64,000 nucleotides of DNA. Source: Streptococcus oralis subsp. tigurinus AZ_3a (lineage in GTDB: Bacteria > Bacillota > Bacilli > Lactobacillales > Streptococcaceae). Positions 36,369-45,951 of the stretch are shown here, piece after piece. The notes beneath the pieces are model-generated. The model was not told where the DNA came from. It saw only the letters and a list, made by a program, of their open reading frames with translations, and made no database searches. The stretch lies in assembly GCA_000344275.1 (NCBI GenBank), contig AORU01000008.1:1-64000 (forward strand), in the 5' to 3' direction. Both the position numbers and the translations under genes were made by a program. Position 1 is the first letter of the stretch; each line of letters opens with the position of its first letter.

Positions 36369-36391
36369 TTTTTAGAAACAAACTAGTCCCC

Positions 36392-36424
36392 TAGCTTCAA
36401 GCTAGGGTGCCCTTGTGGGCGTAA
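36392..36424 (+). repeat. Double hairpin in the rplN-rplX spacer
   Basis: CCCTAGC/GCTAGGG (loop TTCAA) is followed by GCCC/GGGC (loop TTGT). There is no U-tract, so it is more likely an RNA stability, processing or regulatory element than a terminator. Confidence 0.5.
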
Positions 36425-36445
36425 GAAAAATCAAGGAGAAATCTA

Positions 36446-36751
36446 ATGTTTGTAAAAAAAGGCGACAAAGTTCGCGTAATCGCTGGTAAAGATAAGGGAA
36501 CAGAAGCTGTTGTCCTTACTGCCCTTCCAAAAGTAAACAAAGTTATCGTTGAAGGTGTTAACATCGTTAAGAAACACCAACGTCCAACTAACGAGCTTCC
36601 TCAAGGTGGTATCATCGAGAAAGAAGCAGCTATTCACGTATCCAACGTTCAAGTATTGGACAAGAACGGTGTAGCTGGTCGTGTTGGTTACAAATTTGTA
36701 GACGGTAAAAAAGTTCGCTACAACAAAAAATCAGGCGAAGTGCTTGATTAA
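36446..36751 (+). CDS. rplX: 50S ribosomal protein L24
   Basis: 101 residues with the KOW motif ([19 protein letters not shown]). L24 starts 50S assembly. CAAGGAG precedes the ATG. Confidence 0.97.
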
Positions 36752-36774
36752 TCACGAAGGAAAGGAGAAGTATA

Positions 36775-37317
36775 ATGGCAAATCGTTTAAAAGAAAAATA
36801 TCTTAATGAAGTAGTTCCTGCTTTGACAGAACAATTCAACTACTCATCAGTGATGGCTGTGCCTAAAGTAGATAAGATCGTTTTGAACATGGGTGTTGGT
36901 GAAGCTGTATCAAACGCTAAAAGTCTTGAAAAAGCTGCTGAAGAATTGGCACTTATCTCAGGTCAAAAACCACTTATCACTAAAGCTAAAAAATCAATCG
37001 CCGGCTTCCGTCTTCGTGAAGGTGTTGCGATCGGTGCAAAAGTTACCCTTCGTGGTGAACGTATGTACGAATTCTTGGATAAATTGGTTTCAGTTTCACT
37101 TCCACGTGTGCGTGACTTCCACGGTGTTCCAACAAAATCATTTGATGGACGCGGAAACTACACTCTTGGTGTGAAAGAACAATTGATCTTCCCAGAAATC
37201 AACTTTGATGACGTTGACAAAACTCGTGGTCTTGACATCGTTATCGTAACAACTGCTAACACTGACGAAGAGTCACGTGCATTGCTTACAGGCCTTGGAA
37301 TGCCTTTTGCAAAATAA
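36775..37317 (+). CDS. rplE: 50S ribosomal protein L5
   Basis: 180 residues ([46 protein letters not shown]). L5 binds 5S rRNA. AAAGGAG precedes the ATG. Confidence 0.97.
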   Translation: MANRLKEKYLNEVVPALTEQFNYSSVMAVPKVDKIVLNMGVGEAVSNAKSLEKAAEELALISGQKPLITKAKKSIAGFRLREGVAIGAKVTLRGERMYEFLDKLVSVSLPRVRDFHGVPTKSFDGRGNYTLGVKEQLIFPEINFDDVDKTRGLDIVIVTTANTDEESRALLTGLGMPFAK

Positions 37318-37334
37318 TATAGGAGGTAAATCTA

Positions 37335-37520
37335 ATGGCTAAAAAATCAATGATTGCTAAGAACAAACGTCCAGCGAAGTTCTCTACTCAAGCTTATACT
37401 CGTTGTGAAAAATGTGGTCGTCCACATTCAGTTTACCGCAAATTTAAACTTTGCCGTGTTTGCTTCCGTGAATTAGCTTACAAGGGACAAATTCCTGGTG
37501 TAACAAAAGCATCTTGGTAA
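37335..37520 (+). CDS. rpsN: 30S ribosomal protein S14, type Z (zinc-binding)
   Basis: 61 residues with both zinc knuckles present (CEKC and CRVC), so this is the short C+ form that needs Zn2+. Streptococci often also carry a longer C- paralogue elsewhere; none is seen here. AGGAGG precedes the ATG. Confidence 0.96.
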
Positions 37521-37804
37521 TTTAAGATATCAAGGGCGTCCGAACTCCAAGTGAGAATAGGAAACTTGACGAAGAAACTAAAATTTCTAGGAAAGTTTAT
37601 CTTTTTCACGCAGAGTTTAGCCCGGGTTCAGTTGGGCTTGCCAATTTGAACACGAGCTACAGCTTTGGCAAAAAAGACCAATTTGCTTTGGAGTGTCGCT
37701 CCTGCATCAAATTGCCTATTTTTGCTCTTGCTGTTACGCTCTTTGTATCATGTATTAACTAGCAAGTGCAACTTGCAAACTACTAGTAAGAGGAGAAAAA
37801 CAAA
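37521..37804 (+). other. Noncoding rpsN-rpsH spacer, 284 bases
   Basis: No ORF with a credible SD is present. GCAAGT/ACTTGC (about 37761-37775, loop GCA) and weaker stems are seen. No promoter with both boxes and no terminator U-tract were found. It is unusually long for the middle of a ribosomal protein operon; its role is unknown. Confidence 0.5.
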
Positions 37805-38203
37805 ATGGTTATGACTGACCCAATCGCAGACTTCCTAACTCGTATTCGTAACGCTAACCAAGCGAAACACGAAGTACTTGAAGTACCTGCATCAAACATC
37901 AAAAAAGGGATTGCTGAAATCCTTAAACGCGAAGGTTTTGTAAAAAACGTTGAAATCATCGAGGATGACAAACAAGGCATCATCCGTGTATTCCTTAAAT
38001 ACGGACCAAACGGTGAAAAAGTTATCACTAACTTGAAACGTGTTTCTAAACCAGGACTTCGTGTCTACAAAAAACGTGAAGATCTTCCAAAAGTTCTTAA
38101 CGGACTTGGAATTGCTATCCTTTCAACTTCTGAAGGTTTGCTTACTGATAAAGAAGCACGCCAAAAGAATGTTGGTGGAGAAGTTATCGCTTACGTTTGG
38201 TAA
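37805..38203 (+). CDS. rpsH: 30S ribosomal protein S8
   Basis: 132 residues ([32 protein letters not shown]). Two in-frame ATGs, at 37805 and 37811; the first is at better distance from AGAGGAG. S8 is a central 16S binder and in E. coli the spc operon repressor. Confidence 0.96.
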   Translation: MVMTDPIADFLTRIRNANQAKHEVLEVPASNIKKGIAEILKREGFVKNVEIIEDDKQGIIRVFLKYGPNGEKVITNLKRVSKPGLRVYKKREDLPKVLNGLGIAILSTSEGLLTDKEARQKNVGGEVIAYVW

Positions 38204-38389
38204 TATTTAGCTCCCAATTTCTTTGTGACTCTTCGTTATCGTCTCTTGCCTAACCCAAAGTTATGCCTGCGAGACGATGCCTAGATTCACTTTGGAATTG
38301 AAACCTAAATGTTCCTTTAAATCGAGAAATCGATTTAACCCCGTGAAAACTGGCCGTCAAGGCCTGACAATTTAACAGGAGAAATAAAC
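38204..38389 (+). other. Noncoding rpsH-rplF spacer, 186 bases
   Basis: Small stems are present, e.g. GGCC/GGCC (about 38352-38364, loop GTCAA) and CGTCTC/GAGACG (38239-38244 with 38270-38275). No ORF, promoter or terminator is convincing. Confidence 0.4.
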
Positions 38390-38926
38390 ATGTCACGTAT
38401 TGGTAATAAAGTTATCGTGTTGCCTGCTGGTGTTGAAGTCACTAACAATGACAACGTAGTAACTGTAAAAGGACCTAAAGGAGAACTTACTCGTAAGTTC
38501 TCAAAAGATATTGAAATTCGCGTGGAAGGTACTGAAGTAACTCTTCACCGTCCAAACGATTCAAAAGAAATGAAAACTATCCACGGAACTACTCGTGCCC
38601 TTTTGAACAACATGGTAATTGGTGTATCAGAAGGATTCAAGAAAGAACTTGAAATGCGTGGGGTTGGTTACCGTGCACAACTTCAAGGATCAAAACTTGT
38701 TTTGGCTGTTGGTAAATCTCATCCAGATGAAGTTGAAGCTCCAGAAGGGATTACTTTTGAACTTCCAAACCCAACAACAATTGTTGTTAGCGGAATTTCA
38801 AAAGAAGTGGTTGGCCAAACAGCTGCTTACGTACGTAGCCTTCGTTCACCAGAACCTTACAAAGGTAAAGGTATTCGTTACGTTGGAGAGTACGTTCGTC
38901 TTAAAGAAGGTAAAACAGGTAAATAA
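38390..38926 (+). CDS. rplF: 50S ribosomal protein L6
   Basis: 178 residues ([35 protein letters not shown]), two related alpha/beta domains near the sarcin-ricin loop. ACAGGAG precedes the ATG. Confidence 0.97.
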   Translation: MSRIGNKVIVLPAGVEVTNNDNVVTVKGPKGELTRKFSKDIEIRVEGTEVTLHRPNDSKEMKTIHGTTRALLNNMVIGVSEGFKKELEMRGVGYRAQLQGSKLVLAVGKSHPDEVEAPEGITFELPNPTTIVVSGISKEVVGQTAAYVRSLRSPEPYKGKGIRYVGEYVRLKEGKTGK

Positions 38927-39009
38927 TGTTGAGTGGTTGATTTTCAACCATCAACCTATTTTCCAACTTTGTGCATAGCACGCGATTTAAAACTAAAGAG
39001 GTGAAAACT

Positions 39010-39366
39010 GTGATTTCTAAACCAGATAAAAATAAACTCCGTCAAAAACGCCACCGTCGCGTTCGCGGAAAACTCTCTGGAACTGCTGATCGCCCACGTT
39101 TGAACGTATTCCGTTCTAATACAGGCATCTACGCTCAAGTGATTGATGACGTAGCGGGTGTAACGCTCGCAAGTGCTTCAACTCTTGACAAAGAAGTTTC
39201 AAAAGGAACTAAAACTGAACAAGCCGTTGCTGTCGGTAAACTCGTTGCAGAACGTGCAAACGCTAAAGGTATTTCAGAAGTGGTGTTCGACCGCGGTGGA
39301 TATCTATATCACGGACGTGTGAAAGCTTTGGCTGATGCAGCTCGTGAAAACGGATTGAAATTCTAA
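39010..39366 (+). CDS. rplR: 50S ribosomal protein L18
   Basis: 118 residues starting from GTG ([20 protein letters not shown]). The frame is open from 38971, but AGAGGTG at 38997-39003 lies inside that extension and is spaced for the GTG at 39010. L18 binds 5S rRNA with L5. Confidence 0.95.
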
Positions 39367-39383
39367 TAGGAGGACACTAGAAA

Positions 39384-39878
39384 ATGGCATTTAAAGACAA
39401 TGCAGTTGAATTAGAAGAACGCGTAGTTGCTGTCAACCGTGTTACAAAAGTTGTTAAAGGTGGACGTCGTCTTCGTTTCGCAGCTCTTGTTGTTGTCGGT
39501 GACCACAACGGTCGTGTAGGATTTGGTACTGGTAAAGCTCAAGAAGTTCCAGAAGCAATCCGCAAAGCAGTAGAAGATGCTAAGAAAAACTTGATTGAAG
39601 TTCCTATGGTTGGAACAACAATCCCACACGAAGTTCTTTCAGAATTCGGTGGAGCTAAAGTATTGTTGAAACCTGCTGTAGAAGGTTCTGGAGTTGCTGC
39701 TGGTGGTGCGGTTCGTGCCGTTGTGGAATTGGCAGGTGTGGCAGATATTACATCTAAATCACTTGGTTCTAACACTCCAATCAACATTGTTCGCGCAACT
39801 GTTGAAGGTTTGAAACAATTGAAACGCGCTGAAGAAGTTGCTGCCCTTCGTGGTATTTCAGTTTCTGATTTGGCATAA
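39384..39878 (+). CDS. rpsE: 30S ribosomal protein S5
   Basis: 164 residues ([36 protein letters not shown]). S5 acts at the mRNA entry and in decoding accuracy. The spectinomycin-site loop reads [10 protein letters not shown], i.e. no obvious resistance deletion. Confidence 0.97.
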   Translation: MAFKDNAVELEERVVAVNRVTKVVKGGRRLRFAALVVVGDHNGRVGFGTGKAQEVPEAIRKAVEDAKKNLIEVPMVGTTIPHEVLSEFGGAKVLLKPAVEGSGVAAGGAVRAVVELAGVADITSKSLGSNTPINIVRATVEGLKQLKRAEEVAALRGISVSDLA

Positions 39879-39891
39879 GAAAGGGGATAAA

Positions 39892-40074
39892 ATGGCTCAA
39901 ATTAAAATTACTTTGACTAAGTCTCCAATCGGACGCATTCCATCACAACGTAAAACTGTTGTAGCACTTGGACTTGGCAAATTGAACAGCTCTGTTATTA
40001 AAGAAGACAATGCTGCTATCCGTGGTATGATCACTGCAGTATCTCACTTGGTAACAGTTGAAGAAGTAAACTAA
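39892..40074 (+). CDS. rpmD: 50S ribosomal protein L30
   Basis: 60 residues ([20 protein letters not shown]). The frame opens upstream at 39838 within rpsE; the ATG at 39892 follows GAAAGGGG and gives the family start. Confidence 0.96.
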   Translation: MAQIKITLTKSPIGRIPSQRKTVVALGLGKLNSSVIKEDNAAIRGMITAVSHLVTVEEVN

Positions 40075-40078
40075 TGAT

Positions 40079-40112
40079 TTTTAGGGGATGTGGCAATACT
40101 CATCCCCTAAAA
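40079..40112 (+). repeat. Perfect 12-bp hairpin after rpmD
   Basis: TTTTAGGGGATG (40079-40090) pairs with CATCCCCTAAAA (40101-40112), loop 10 bases, 4 bases after the rpmD stop. The rest of the 143-base spacer has a GATAAG/CTTATC stem (about 40154-40184) just before the rplO SD. There is no U-tract, so transcription should continue. Confidence 0.65.
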
Positions 40113-40217
40113 CTAGATATAGTCATCTAAGATGACGATGTATAGGCGAGTTGATAAGGGGGACAACCTTTTCTCTCTTATCGGCGCTAGCATTTTACAA
40201 AAGAGGAGAAAATAATA

Positions 40218-40658
40218 ATGAAACTTCATGAATTGAAACCTGCAGAAGGTTCTCGTAAAGTACGTAACCGTGTTGGTCGTGGTACTTCATCAGGTAACGG
40301 TAAAACATCTGGTCGCGGTCAAAAAGGTCAAAAAGCTCGTAGCGGTGGCGGAGTTCGCCTTGGTTTTGAAGGTGGACAAACTCCATTGTTCCGTCGTCTT
40401 CCAAAACGTGGATTCACTAACATCAACGCTAAAGAATACGCAATTGTAAACCTTGACCAATTGAACGTCTTTGAAGATGGTGCTGAAGTGACTCCAGTTG
40501 TGCTTATCGAAGCAGGAATTGTGAAAGCTGAAAAATCAGGCGTTAAAATTCTTGGTAACGGTGAATTGACTAAGAAATTGACTGTTAAAGCAGCTAAATT
40601 CTCTAAATCAGCTGAGGAAGCTATCACTGCTAAAGGTGGTTCTGTAGAAGTCATCTAA
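40218..40658 (+). CDS. rplO: 50S ribosomal protein L15
   Basis: 146 residues ([40 protein letters not shown]). AGAGGAG precedes the ATG. secY follows after 12 bases. Confidence 0.97.
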   Translation: MKLHELKPAEGSRKVRNRVGRGTSSGNGKTSGRGQKGQKARSGGGVRLGFEGGQTPLFRRLPKRGFTNINAKEYAIVNLDQLNVFEDGAEVTPVVLIEAGIVKAEKSGVKILGNGELTKKLTVKAAKFSKSAEEAITAKGGSVEVI

Positions 40659-40670
40659 GAGAGGTGACCC

Positions 40671-41981
40671 ATGTTTTTTAAATTATTAAAAGAAGCTCTC
40701 AAGGTTAAACAAGTTCGATCAAAAATTCTCTTTACAATTTTTATCATTCTTGTTTTCCGTATTGGGACAAGTATTACTGTTCCAGGGGTGAATGCAAAAA
40801 GTTTAGAAGCTCTCAGTGGTTTATCTTTCTTAAACATGCTTAGTCTTGTTTCAGGGAATGCCATGAAGAACTTCTCCGTTTTTGCACTTGGTGTAAGTCC
40901 GTACATCACTGCTTCTATCGTTGTTCAATTGCTACAAATGGATATTTTACCGAAGTTTGTAGAATGGGGCAAACAAGGGGAAGTAGGACGGAGAAAACTA
41001 AACCAGGCTACTCGTTATATTGCACTGGTACTTGCTTTTGTTCAATCTATCGGGATTACAGCAGGGTTTAATACTCTATCTGGAGCGAAATTATTAACGA
41101 CAGATTTAACTCCACAAGTCTTTGTTACCATTGGGATCATCCTAACAGCAGGTAGTATGATTGTAACTTGGCTTGGGGAACAAATTACAGATAAAGGATA
41201 TGGTAACGGTGTTTCCATGATCATCTTTGCAGGTATTGTCGCTTCAATTCCTGAGATGATTAAGGGTATCTATGTTGACTACTTTGTCAATATTCCAAGT
41301 AGCCGATTGACTTCATCTATTATCTTTGTTGTTATTTTGATTATCGCTGTCTTGTTGATTGTTTACTTTACAACCTATGTTCAACAGGCAGAATATAAAA
41401 TTCCAATCCAATATACAAAAGTTGCTCAAGGAGCCCCATCAAGCTCATACCTTCCATTGAAGGTAAACCCAGCGGGGGTTATCCCAGTTATCTTTGCAAG
41501 TTCCATTACAGCAGCACCTGCAGCTATCCTTCAATTTTTGAGTGCTACAGGTCATGATTGGGCTTGGGTACGTACAGCACAGGAAATGTTATCTACAACA
41601 TCTCCGACAGGTGTTGCTATGTATGCCTTGTTAATCATTCTCTTTACATTCTTCTATACATTTGTACAGATCAATCCAGAGAAAGCAGCAGAAAACTTGC
41701 AAAAGAGTGGAGCCTACATTCATGGTGTCCGTCCTGGTAAGGGTACTGAAGAGTTTATGTCGAAACTTCTTCGTCGCCTTGCTACTGTCGGCTCTCTCTT
41801 CCTAGGTGTTATTTCTATCTTACCTATCGTAGCTAAAGATGTATTTGGCCTTTCAGAAGTTGTTGCTTTTGGGGGAACAAGTCTACTAATCATTATCTCG
41901 ACAGGTATTGAAGGAATTAAACAATTGGAAGGATATCTATTGAAACGTAAGTATGTTGGTTTCTTAGACACAACAGAATAA
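40671..41981 (+). CDS. secY: Preprotein translocase subunit SecY
   Basis: SecY is the protein-conducting channel of the Sec translocon in the plasma membrane. The 436-residue protein has ten membrane helices; the plug/lateral gate region near TVPGVNAKSLEALSGLSFLN and the conserved GVSPYITASIVVQLLQMD and GIDEGI-like GIEGIKQLEGYLLKRKY segments are visible. AGAGGTG precedes the ATG. It keeps its universal place after rplO. Confidence 0.97.
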   Translation: MFFKLLKEALKVKQVRSKILFTIFIILVFRIGTSITVPGVNAKSLEALSGLSFLNMLSLVSGNAMKNFSVFALGVSPYITASIVVQLLQMDILPKFVEWGKQGEVGRRKLNQATRYIALVLAFVQSIGITAGFNTLSGAKLLTTDLTPQVFVTIGIILTAGSMIVTWLGEQITDKGYGNGVSMIIFAGIVASIPEMIKGIYVDYFVNIPSSRLTSSIIFVVILIIAVLLIVYFTTYVQQAEYKIPIQYTKVAQGAPSSSYLPLKVNPAGVIPVIFASSITAAPAAILQFLSATGHDWAWVRTAQEMLSTTSPTGVAMYALLIILFTFFYTFVQINPEKAAENLQKSGAYIHGVRPGKGTEEFMSKLLRRLATVGSLFLGVISILPIVAKDVFGLSEVVAFGGTSLLIIISTGIEGIKQLEGYLLKRKYVGFLDTTE

Positions 41982-42012
41982 TTGTAATAGGAAATAAAAT
42001 TGACTATTGCTC

Positions 42013-42072
42013 AGAGAGTGGAGTGTAAAAATCGAAGACTTTGTCAGATTTTTATCTCCTCTCTTCTATTTT
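42013..42072 (+). repeat. Attenuator-like hairpin in the secY-adk spacer
   Basis: A long imperfect hairpin is built from AGAGAG/CTCTCT, GGAG/CTCC and AAAAATC/GATTTTT (42027-42033 with 42047-42053), followed by TCTATTTTGTTTTT. It could reduce readthrough from the ribosomal genes into adk. Confidence 0.6.
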
Positions 42073-42137
42073 GTTTTTAAATAGGGGTTGAAATAGATTT
42101 CTGCTTCTATTTAAATACAAAATAAGGAGATCCTATC

Positions 42138-42776
42138 ATGAATCTTTTGATTATAGGCTTACCTGGAGCAGGTAAGGGAACGCAAGCAGCTAAAATTGTG
42201 GAGAAATTCCATGTTGCACATATCTCAACAGGCGATATGTTCCGTGCTGCAATGGCAAATCAAACTGAAATGGGTGTACTTGCCAAGTCATACATTGACA
42301 AAGGTGAGTTGGTTCCAGACGAAGTTACAAATGGTATTGTTAAAGAGCGCCTTTCACAGGACGATATCAAAGAAACAGGTTTCTTGTTAGATGGTTACCC
42401 ACGTACGATTGAACAAGCCCATGCCTTGGATGAGACATTGGCTGAACTTGGTATTGAACTTGAAGGAGTAATTAACATCGAAGTGAATCCAGACTGTCTC
42501 TTGGAACGTTTGAGTGGCCGTATCATTCACCGCAAAACAGGTGAAACTTTCCACAAAGTTTTCAATCCACCAGTTGACTACAAAGAAGAGGATTACTACC
42601 AACGCGAAGATGATAAACCTGAGACAGTTAAGCGTCGTTTGGATGTGAATATTGCACAAGGTGAACCAATCATTGCTCACTATCGTGCTAAAGGTTTAGT
42701 TCATGATATCGAAGGAAATCAAGATATCAATGATGTGTTCAAAGACATCGAAAAAGTATTGACAAATTTGAAATAA
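42138..42776 (+). CDS. adk: Adenylate kinase
   Basis: Adk converts ATP + AMP to two ADP. The 212-residue protein has the P-loop [11 protein letters not shown] at residues 7-17, the AMP site DGYPRT at about 84-89, and a LID domain ([20 protein letters not shown]) that lacks the four-cysteine zinc knuckle. ATAAGGAG precedes the ATG. Confidence 0.97.
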   Translation: MNLLIIGLPGAGKGTQAAKIVEKFHVAHISTGDMFRAAMANQTEMGVLAKSYIDKGELVPDEVTNGIVKERLSQDDIKETGFLLDGYPRTIEQAHALDETLAELGIELEGVINIEVNPDCLLERLSGRIIHRKTGETFHKVFNPPVDYKEEDYYQREDDKPETVKRRLDVNIAQGEPIIAHYRAKGLVHDIEGNQDINDVFKDIEKVLTNLK

Positions 42777-42790
42777 AGCGTTTTTCATAC

Positions 42791-42819
42791 TTGCAAAAAA
42801 TCGCGATAAATGTTATACT
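42791..42819 (+). promoter_or_regulatory. Internal promoter for infA-rpmJ-rpsM-rpsK-rpoA-rplQ
   Basis: TTGCAA (42791-42796), a 17-base spacer and TGtTATACT (-10 at 42814-42819). A hairpin TGCCTC/GAGGCA (about 42843-42862) lies in the resulting leader just before the infA SD. Confidence 0.78.
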
Positions 42820-42892
42820 GAGATAGTCTGACTTATAATTGTTGCCTCTGTGTCTTGAGGCATCGAATCGAAATTTATGGAGGTGCTTTTGC

Positions 42893-43111
42893 GTGGCAAA
42901 AGACGATGTGATTGAAGTTGAAGGCAAAGTAGTTGATACAATGCCGAACGCAATGTTTACGGTTGAACTTGAAAATGGACATCAGATTTTAGCAACAGTT
43001 TCTGGTAAAATTCGTAAAAACTATATTCGTATTTTAGCGGGAGATCGTGTTACTGTCGAGATGAGTCCATATGACTTGACACGTGGACGTATCACTTACC
43101 GCTTTAAATAA
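42893..43111 (+). CDS. infA: Translation initiation factor IF-1
   Basis: 72 residues with an S1/OB fold ([40 protein letters not shown]). Starts with GTG at 42893; the strong GGAGGTGC site 8 bases upstream fixes it, although the frame opens at 42839. Confidence 0.97.
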   Translation: MAKDDVIEVEGKVVDTMPNAMFTVELENGHQILATVSGKIRKNYIRILAGDRVTVEMSPYDLTRGRITYRFK

Positions 43112-43135
43112 TCGAAAAACTTGGAGGGATAAGAA

Positions 43136-43252
43136 ATGAAAGTAAGACCATCGGTCAAACCAATTTGCGAATACTGTAAAGTTATTCGTCGTAATGGTCG
43201 TGTTATGGTAATTTGCCCAGCAAATCCAAAACACAAACAACGTCAAGGATAA
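43136..43252 (+). CDS. rpmJ: 50S ribosomal protein L36
   Basis: 38 residues ([20 protein letters not shown]). The zinc knuckle CEYC...C...H is intact (C11, C14, C27, H33), so this is the C+ form. TTGGAGGG precedes the ATG. Confidence 0.97.
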
Positions 43253-43269
43253 GATAGAAAGGAGAAAAC

Positions 43270-43635
43270 ATGGCTCGTATTGCTGGAGTTGACATTCCAA
43301 ATGACAAACGCGTAGTAATCTCATTGACTTACGTTTATGGTATCGGACTTGCAACATCTAAGAAAATTTTGGCTGCTGCTGGAATCTCAGAAGATGTTCG
43401 TGTACGTGATCTTACATCAGATCAAGAAGATGCTATCCGTCGTGAAGTGGATGCAATCAAAGTTGAAGGTGACCTTCGTCGTGAAGTAAACTTGAACATC
43501 AAACGTTTGATGGAAATCGGTTCATACCGTGGTATCCGTCACCGTCGTGGACTTCCTGTCCGTGGACAAAACACTAAAAACAACGCTCGCACTCGTAAAG
43601 GTAAAGCTGTTGCGATTGCTGGTAAGAAAAAATAA
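43270..43635 (+). CDS. rpsM: 30S ribosomal protein S13
   Basis: 121 residues ([39 protein letters not shown]). S13 bridges the subunits and contacts P-site tRNA. GAAAGGAG precedes the ATG. Confidence 0.97.
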
Positions 43636-43652
43636 TATAGGAGGTAAAAGTC

Positions 43653-44036
43653 TTGGCTAAACCAACACGTAAACGTCGTGTGAAAAAGAATATCGAATCT
43701 GGTATTGCTCATATTCACGCTACATTTAATAACACTATTGTTATGATTACTGATGTGCATGGTAATGCAATTGCTTGGTCATCAGCTGGTGCTCTTGGTT
43801 TCAAAGGTTCTCGTAAATCTACACCATTCGCTGCTCAAATGGCTTCTGAAGCTGCTGCTAAATCTGCACAAGAACACGGTCTTAAATCAGTTGAAGTTAC
43901 TGTAAAAGGTCCAGGTTCTGGTCGTGAGTCAGCTATTCGTGCGCTTGCTGCCGCTGGTCTTGAAGTAACAGCAATTCGTGATGTGACTCCAGTGCCACAC
44001 AATGGTGCTCGTCCTCCAAAACGTCGCCGTGTATAA
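43653..44036 (+). CDS. rpsK: 30S ribosomal protein S11
   Basis: 127 residues starting with TTG ([20 protein letters not shown]); AGGAGG stands 11 bases upstream and no alternative start gives the family N-terminus. S11 lies on the platform near the E site. Confidence 0.96.
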
Positions 44037-44078
44037 TCATCGCATTACACTGCTTTTCGTTTAAGAGGGAGTAACTAA

Positions 44079-45014
44079 ATGATTGAGTTTGAAAAACCAA
44101 ATATAACAAAAATTGATGAAAATAAAGATTATGGCAAGTTTGTAATCGAACCACTTGAACGTGGCTACGGTACAACTCTTGGTAACTCTCTTCGTCGTGT
44201 ACTACTAGCTTCTCTACCAGGGGCAGCTGTGACATCTATCAACATTGATGGTGTGTTACATGAGTTTGACACAGTTCCAGGTGTTCGTGAAGACGTGATG
44301 CAAATCATTCTGAACATTAAAGGGATTGCAGTGAAATCATACGTTGAAGACGAAAAAATCATTGAGCTTGACGTTGAAGGTCCTGCTGAAATTACAGCTG
44401 GAGATATTTTGACTGACAGTGATATTGAGATTGTAAATCCAGATCATTATCTCTTTACAATCGGTGAAGGTTCTTCTCTAAAGGCGACAATGACTGTAAA
44501 CAGTGGTCGTGGATATGTGCCTGCTGATGAAAACAAAAAAGATAATGCGCCAGTTGGAACACTTGCTGTAGATTCTATTTATACACCAGTTACAAAAGTC
44601 AACTATCAAGTTGAACCTGCTCGTGTAGGTAGTAACGATGGTTTTGACAAATTAACCCTTGAAATCTTGACAAATGGAACAATTATTCCAGAAGATGCTT
44701 TAGGGCTTTCAGCACGTATCTTGACAGAACATCTTGATTTGTTTACAAATCTTACAGAGATTGCTAAATCTGCAGAAGTGATGAAAGAAGCTGATACTGA
44801 ATCGGACGACCGTATTTTGGACCGTACGATTGAGGAACTGGACTTGTCTGTGCGTTCATATAACTGTTTGAAACGTGCCGGTATCAATACGGTGCATGAT
44901 TTGACAGAAAAATCTGAAGCAGAGATGATGAAAGTACGAAATCTTGGACGTAAGAGTTTGGAAGAAGTGAAACTCAAACTCATTGACTTGGGTCTTGGAT
45001 TAAAAGATAAATAA
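44079..45014 (+). CDS. rpoA: RNA polymerase subunit alpha
   Basis: 311 residues: N-terminal dimerisation domain ([40 protein letters not shown]) and C-terminal alpha-CTD ([20 protein letters not shown], then [13 protein letters not shown]), which contacts UP elements, activators and Spx. AGAGGGAG precedes the ATG. Confidence 0.98.
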   Translation: MIEFEKPNITKIDENKDYGKFVIEPLERGYGTTLGNSLRRVLLASLPGAAVTSINIDGVLHEFDTVPGVREDVMQIILNIKGIAVKSYVEDEKIIELDVEGPAEITAGDILTDSDIEIVNPDHYLFTIGEGSSLKATMTVNSGRGYVPADENKKDNAPVGTLAVDSIYTPVTKVNYQVEPARVGSNDGFDKLTLEILTNGTIIPEDALGLSARILTEHLDLFTNLTEIAKSAEVMKEADTESDDRILDRTIEELDLSVRSYNCLKRAGINTVHDLTEKSEAEMMKVRNLGRKSLEEVKLKLIDLGLGLKDK

Positions 45015-45025
45015 AGGAGGAATAC

Positions 45026-45412
45026 ATGGCTTACCGTAAACTAGGACGCACTAGCTCACAACGTAAAGCAATGCTTCGCGATTTGACAACTGACCTTTTG
45101 ATCAACGAATCAATCGTGACAACTGAAGCTCGTGCTAAAGAAATCCGTAAAACTGTTGAAAAAATGATTACACTAGGTAAACGTGGTGATTTGCATGCAC
45201 GTCGTCAAGCAGCTGCTTTTGTACGTAATGAAATCGCATCTGAAAACTATGATGAAGCAACTGATAAGTACACTTCTACTACAGCACTTCAAAAATTGTT
45301 CTCAGAAATCGCACCTCGTTATGCTGAACGTAACGGTGGATACACTCGTATCCTTAAAACTGAACCACGTCGTGGTGATGCTGCGCCAATGGCGATCATC
45401 GAATTAGTATAA
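45026..45412 (+). CDS. rplQ: 50S ribosomal protein L17
   Basis: 128 residues ([20 protein letters not shown]), last gene of the cluster. AAAGGAGG precedes the ATG. Confidence 0.97.
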   Translation: MAYRKLGRTSSQRKAMLRDLTTDLLINESIVTTEARAKEIRKTVEKMITLGKRGDLHARRQAAAFVRNEIASENYDEATDKYTSTTALQKLFSEIAPRYAERNGGYTRILKTEPRRGDAAPMAIIELV

Positions 45413-45428
45413 AATCATCAATTTTGTT

Positions 45429-45516
45429 GAGTGTTATGATGATGGAGTCTTGTGCTCTTAGTCTAGCTCTGGTCTACCGCTGGGACTTCGGTCCTAGCGG
45501 GAACACTCATCATCAT
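45429..45516 (+). ncRNA. Structured 3' UTR with UUCG hairpin and possible pseudoknot
   Basis: CCGCTGGGAC (45477-45486) pairs with GTCCTAGCGG (45491-45500) around a TTCG tetraloop. ATGATGATG (45436-45444) can pair with CATCATCAT (45508-45516), and GAGTGTT (45429-45435) with AACACTC (45502-45508). The last two helices cross, so they form a pseudoknot or exclude each other. No function is known to me. Confidence 0.6.
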
Positions 45517-45528
45517 TTGATAGGGTAG

Positions 45529-45587
45529 ACGCTTGTTTACGAAATTGTTTTTTTCTTAAGAACAACTTCGTAAGCAGGCGTTTTTTA
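45529..45587 (+). terminator. Terminator of the ribosomal supercluster
   Basis: ACGC/GCGT and TTACGAAATTGTT/AACAACTTCGTAA (imperfect) form a long stem followed by TTTTTT. Confidence 0.85.
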
Positions 45588-45605
45588 GTATTTTCTATGG
45601 AAATA

Positions 45606-45614
45606 TGCTATACT
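45606..45614 (+). promoter_or_regulatory. Extended -10 promoter of the ACT-domain gene
   Basis: TGcTATACT at 45606-45614, 62 bases before the start; no clear -35. Confidence 0.6.
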
Positions 45615-45675
45615 AGGTAAAAAGAAAATCAAAAACGTTCAGGTTTTTTAATAATCGTAGAAATGGGGTATAAGG

Positions 45676-45942
45676 ATGAAGGCTATTATTACAGTGGTTG
45701 GCAAAGACAAGGCTGGGATTGTTGCAGGTGTATCTACTAAGATTGCAGAGTTGGGTTTGAATATTGACGATATTTCTCAGACGGTGTTGGATGAATACTT
45801 TACCATGATGGCGGTCGTTTCTAGTGACGAAAAACAGGATTTCACTTATCTGCGAAATGAGTTTGAAACTTTCGGTCAGAGCTTGAATGTTAAAATCAAT
45901 ATTCAAAGTGCAGCGATTTTTGACGCCATGTATAATATCTAG
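45676..45942 (+). CDS. ACT domain-containing protein (UPF0237)
   Basis: This 88-residue protein is a single ACT domain (MKAIITVVGKDKAGIVAGVS; NIDDISQTVLDEYFTMMAVV), a fold that binds amino acids as an effector. The target enzyme is unknown. It is almost always paired with the UPF0210/DUF711 gene that follows 9 bases downstream, so the two proteins probably act together. Confidence 0.88.
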   Translation: MKAIITVVGKDKAGIVAGVSTKIAELGLNIDDISQTVLDEYFTMMAVVSSDEKQDFTYLRNEFETFGQSLNVKINIQSAAIFDAMYNI

Positions 45943-45951
45943 GAGGTCATC

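Noticed and set aside
30837..45412. Numerous long antisense and alternate-frame ORFs within the ribosomal genes
   Set aside because: They lack SD sequences, overlap well-conserved genes completely and follow from codon bias in highly expressed genes.
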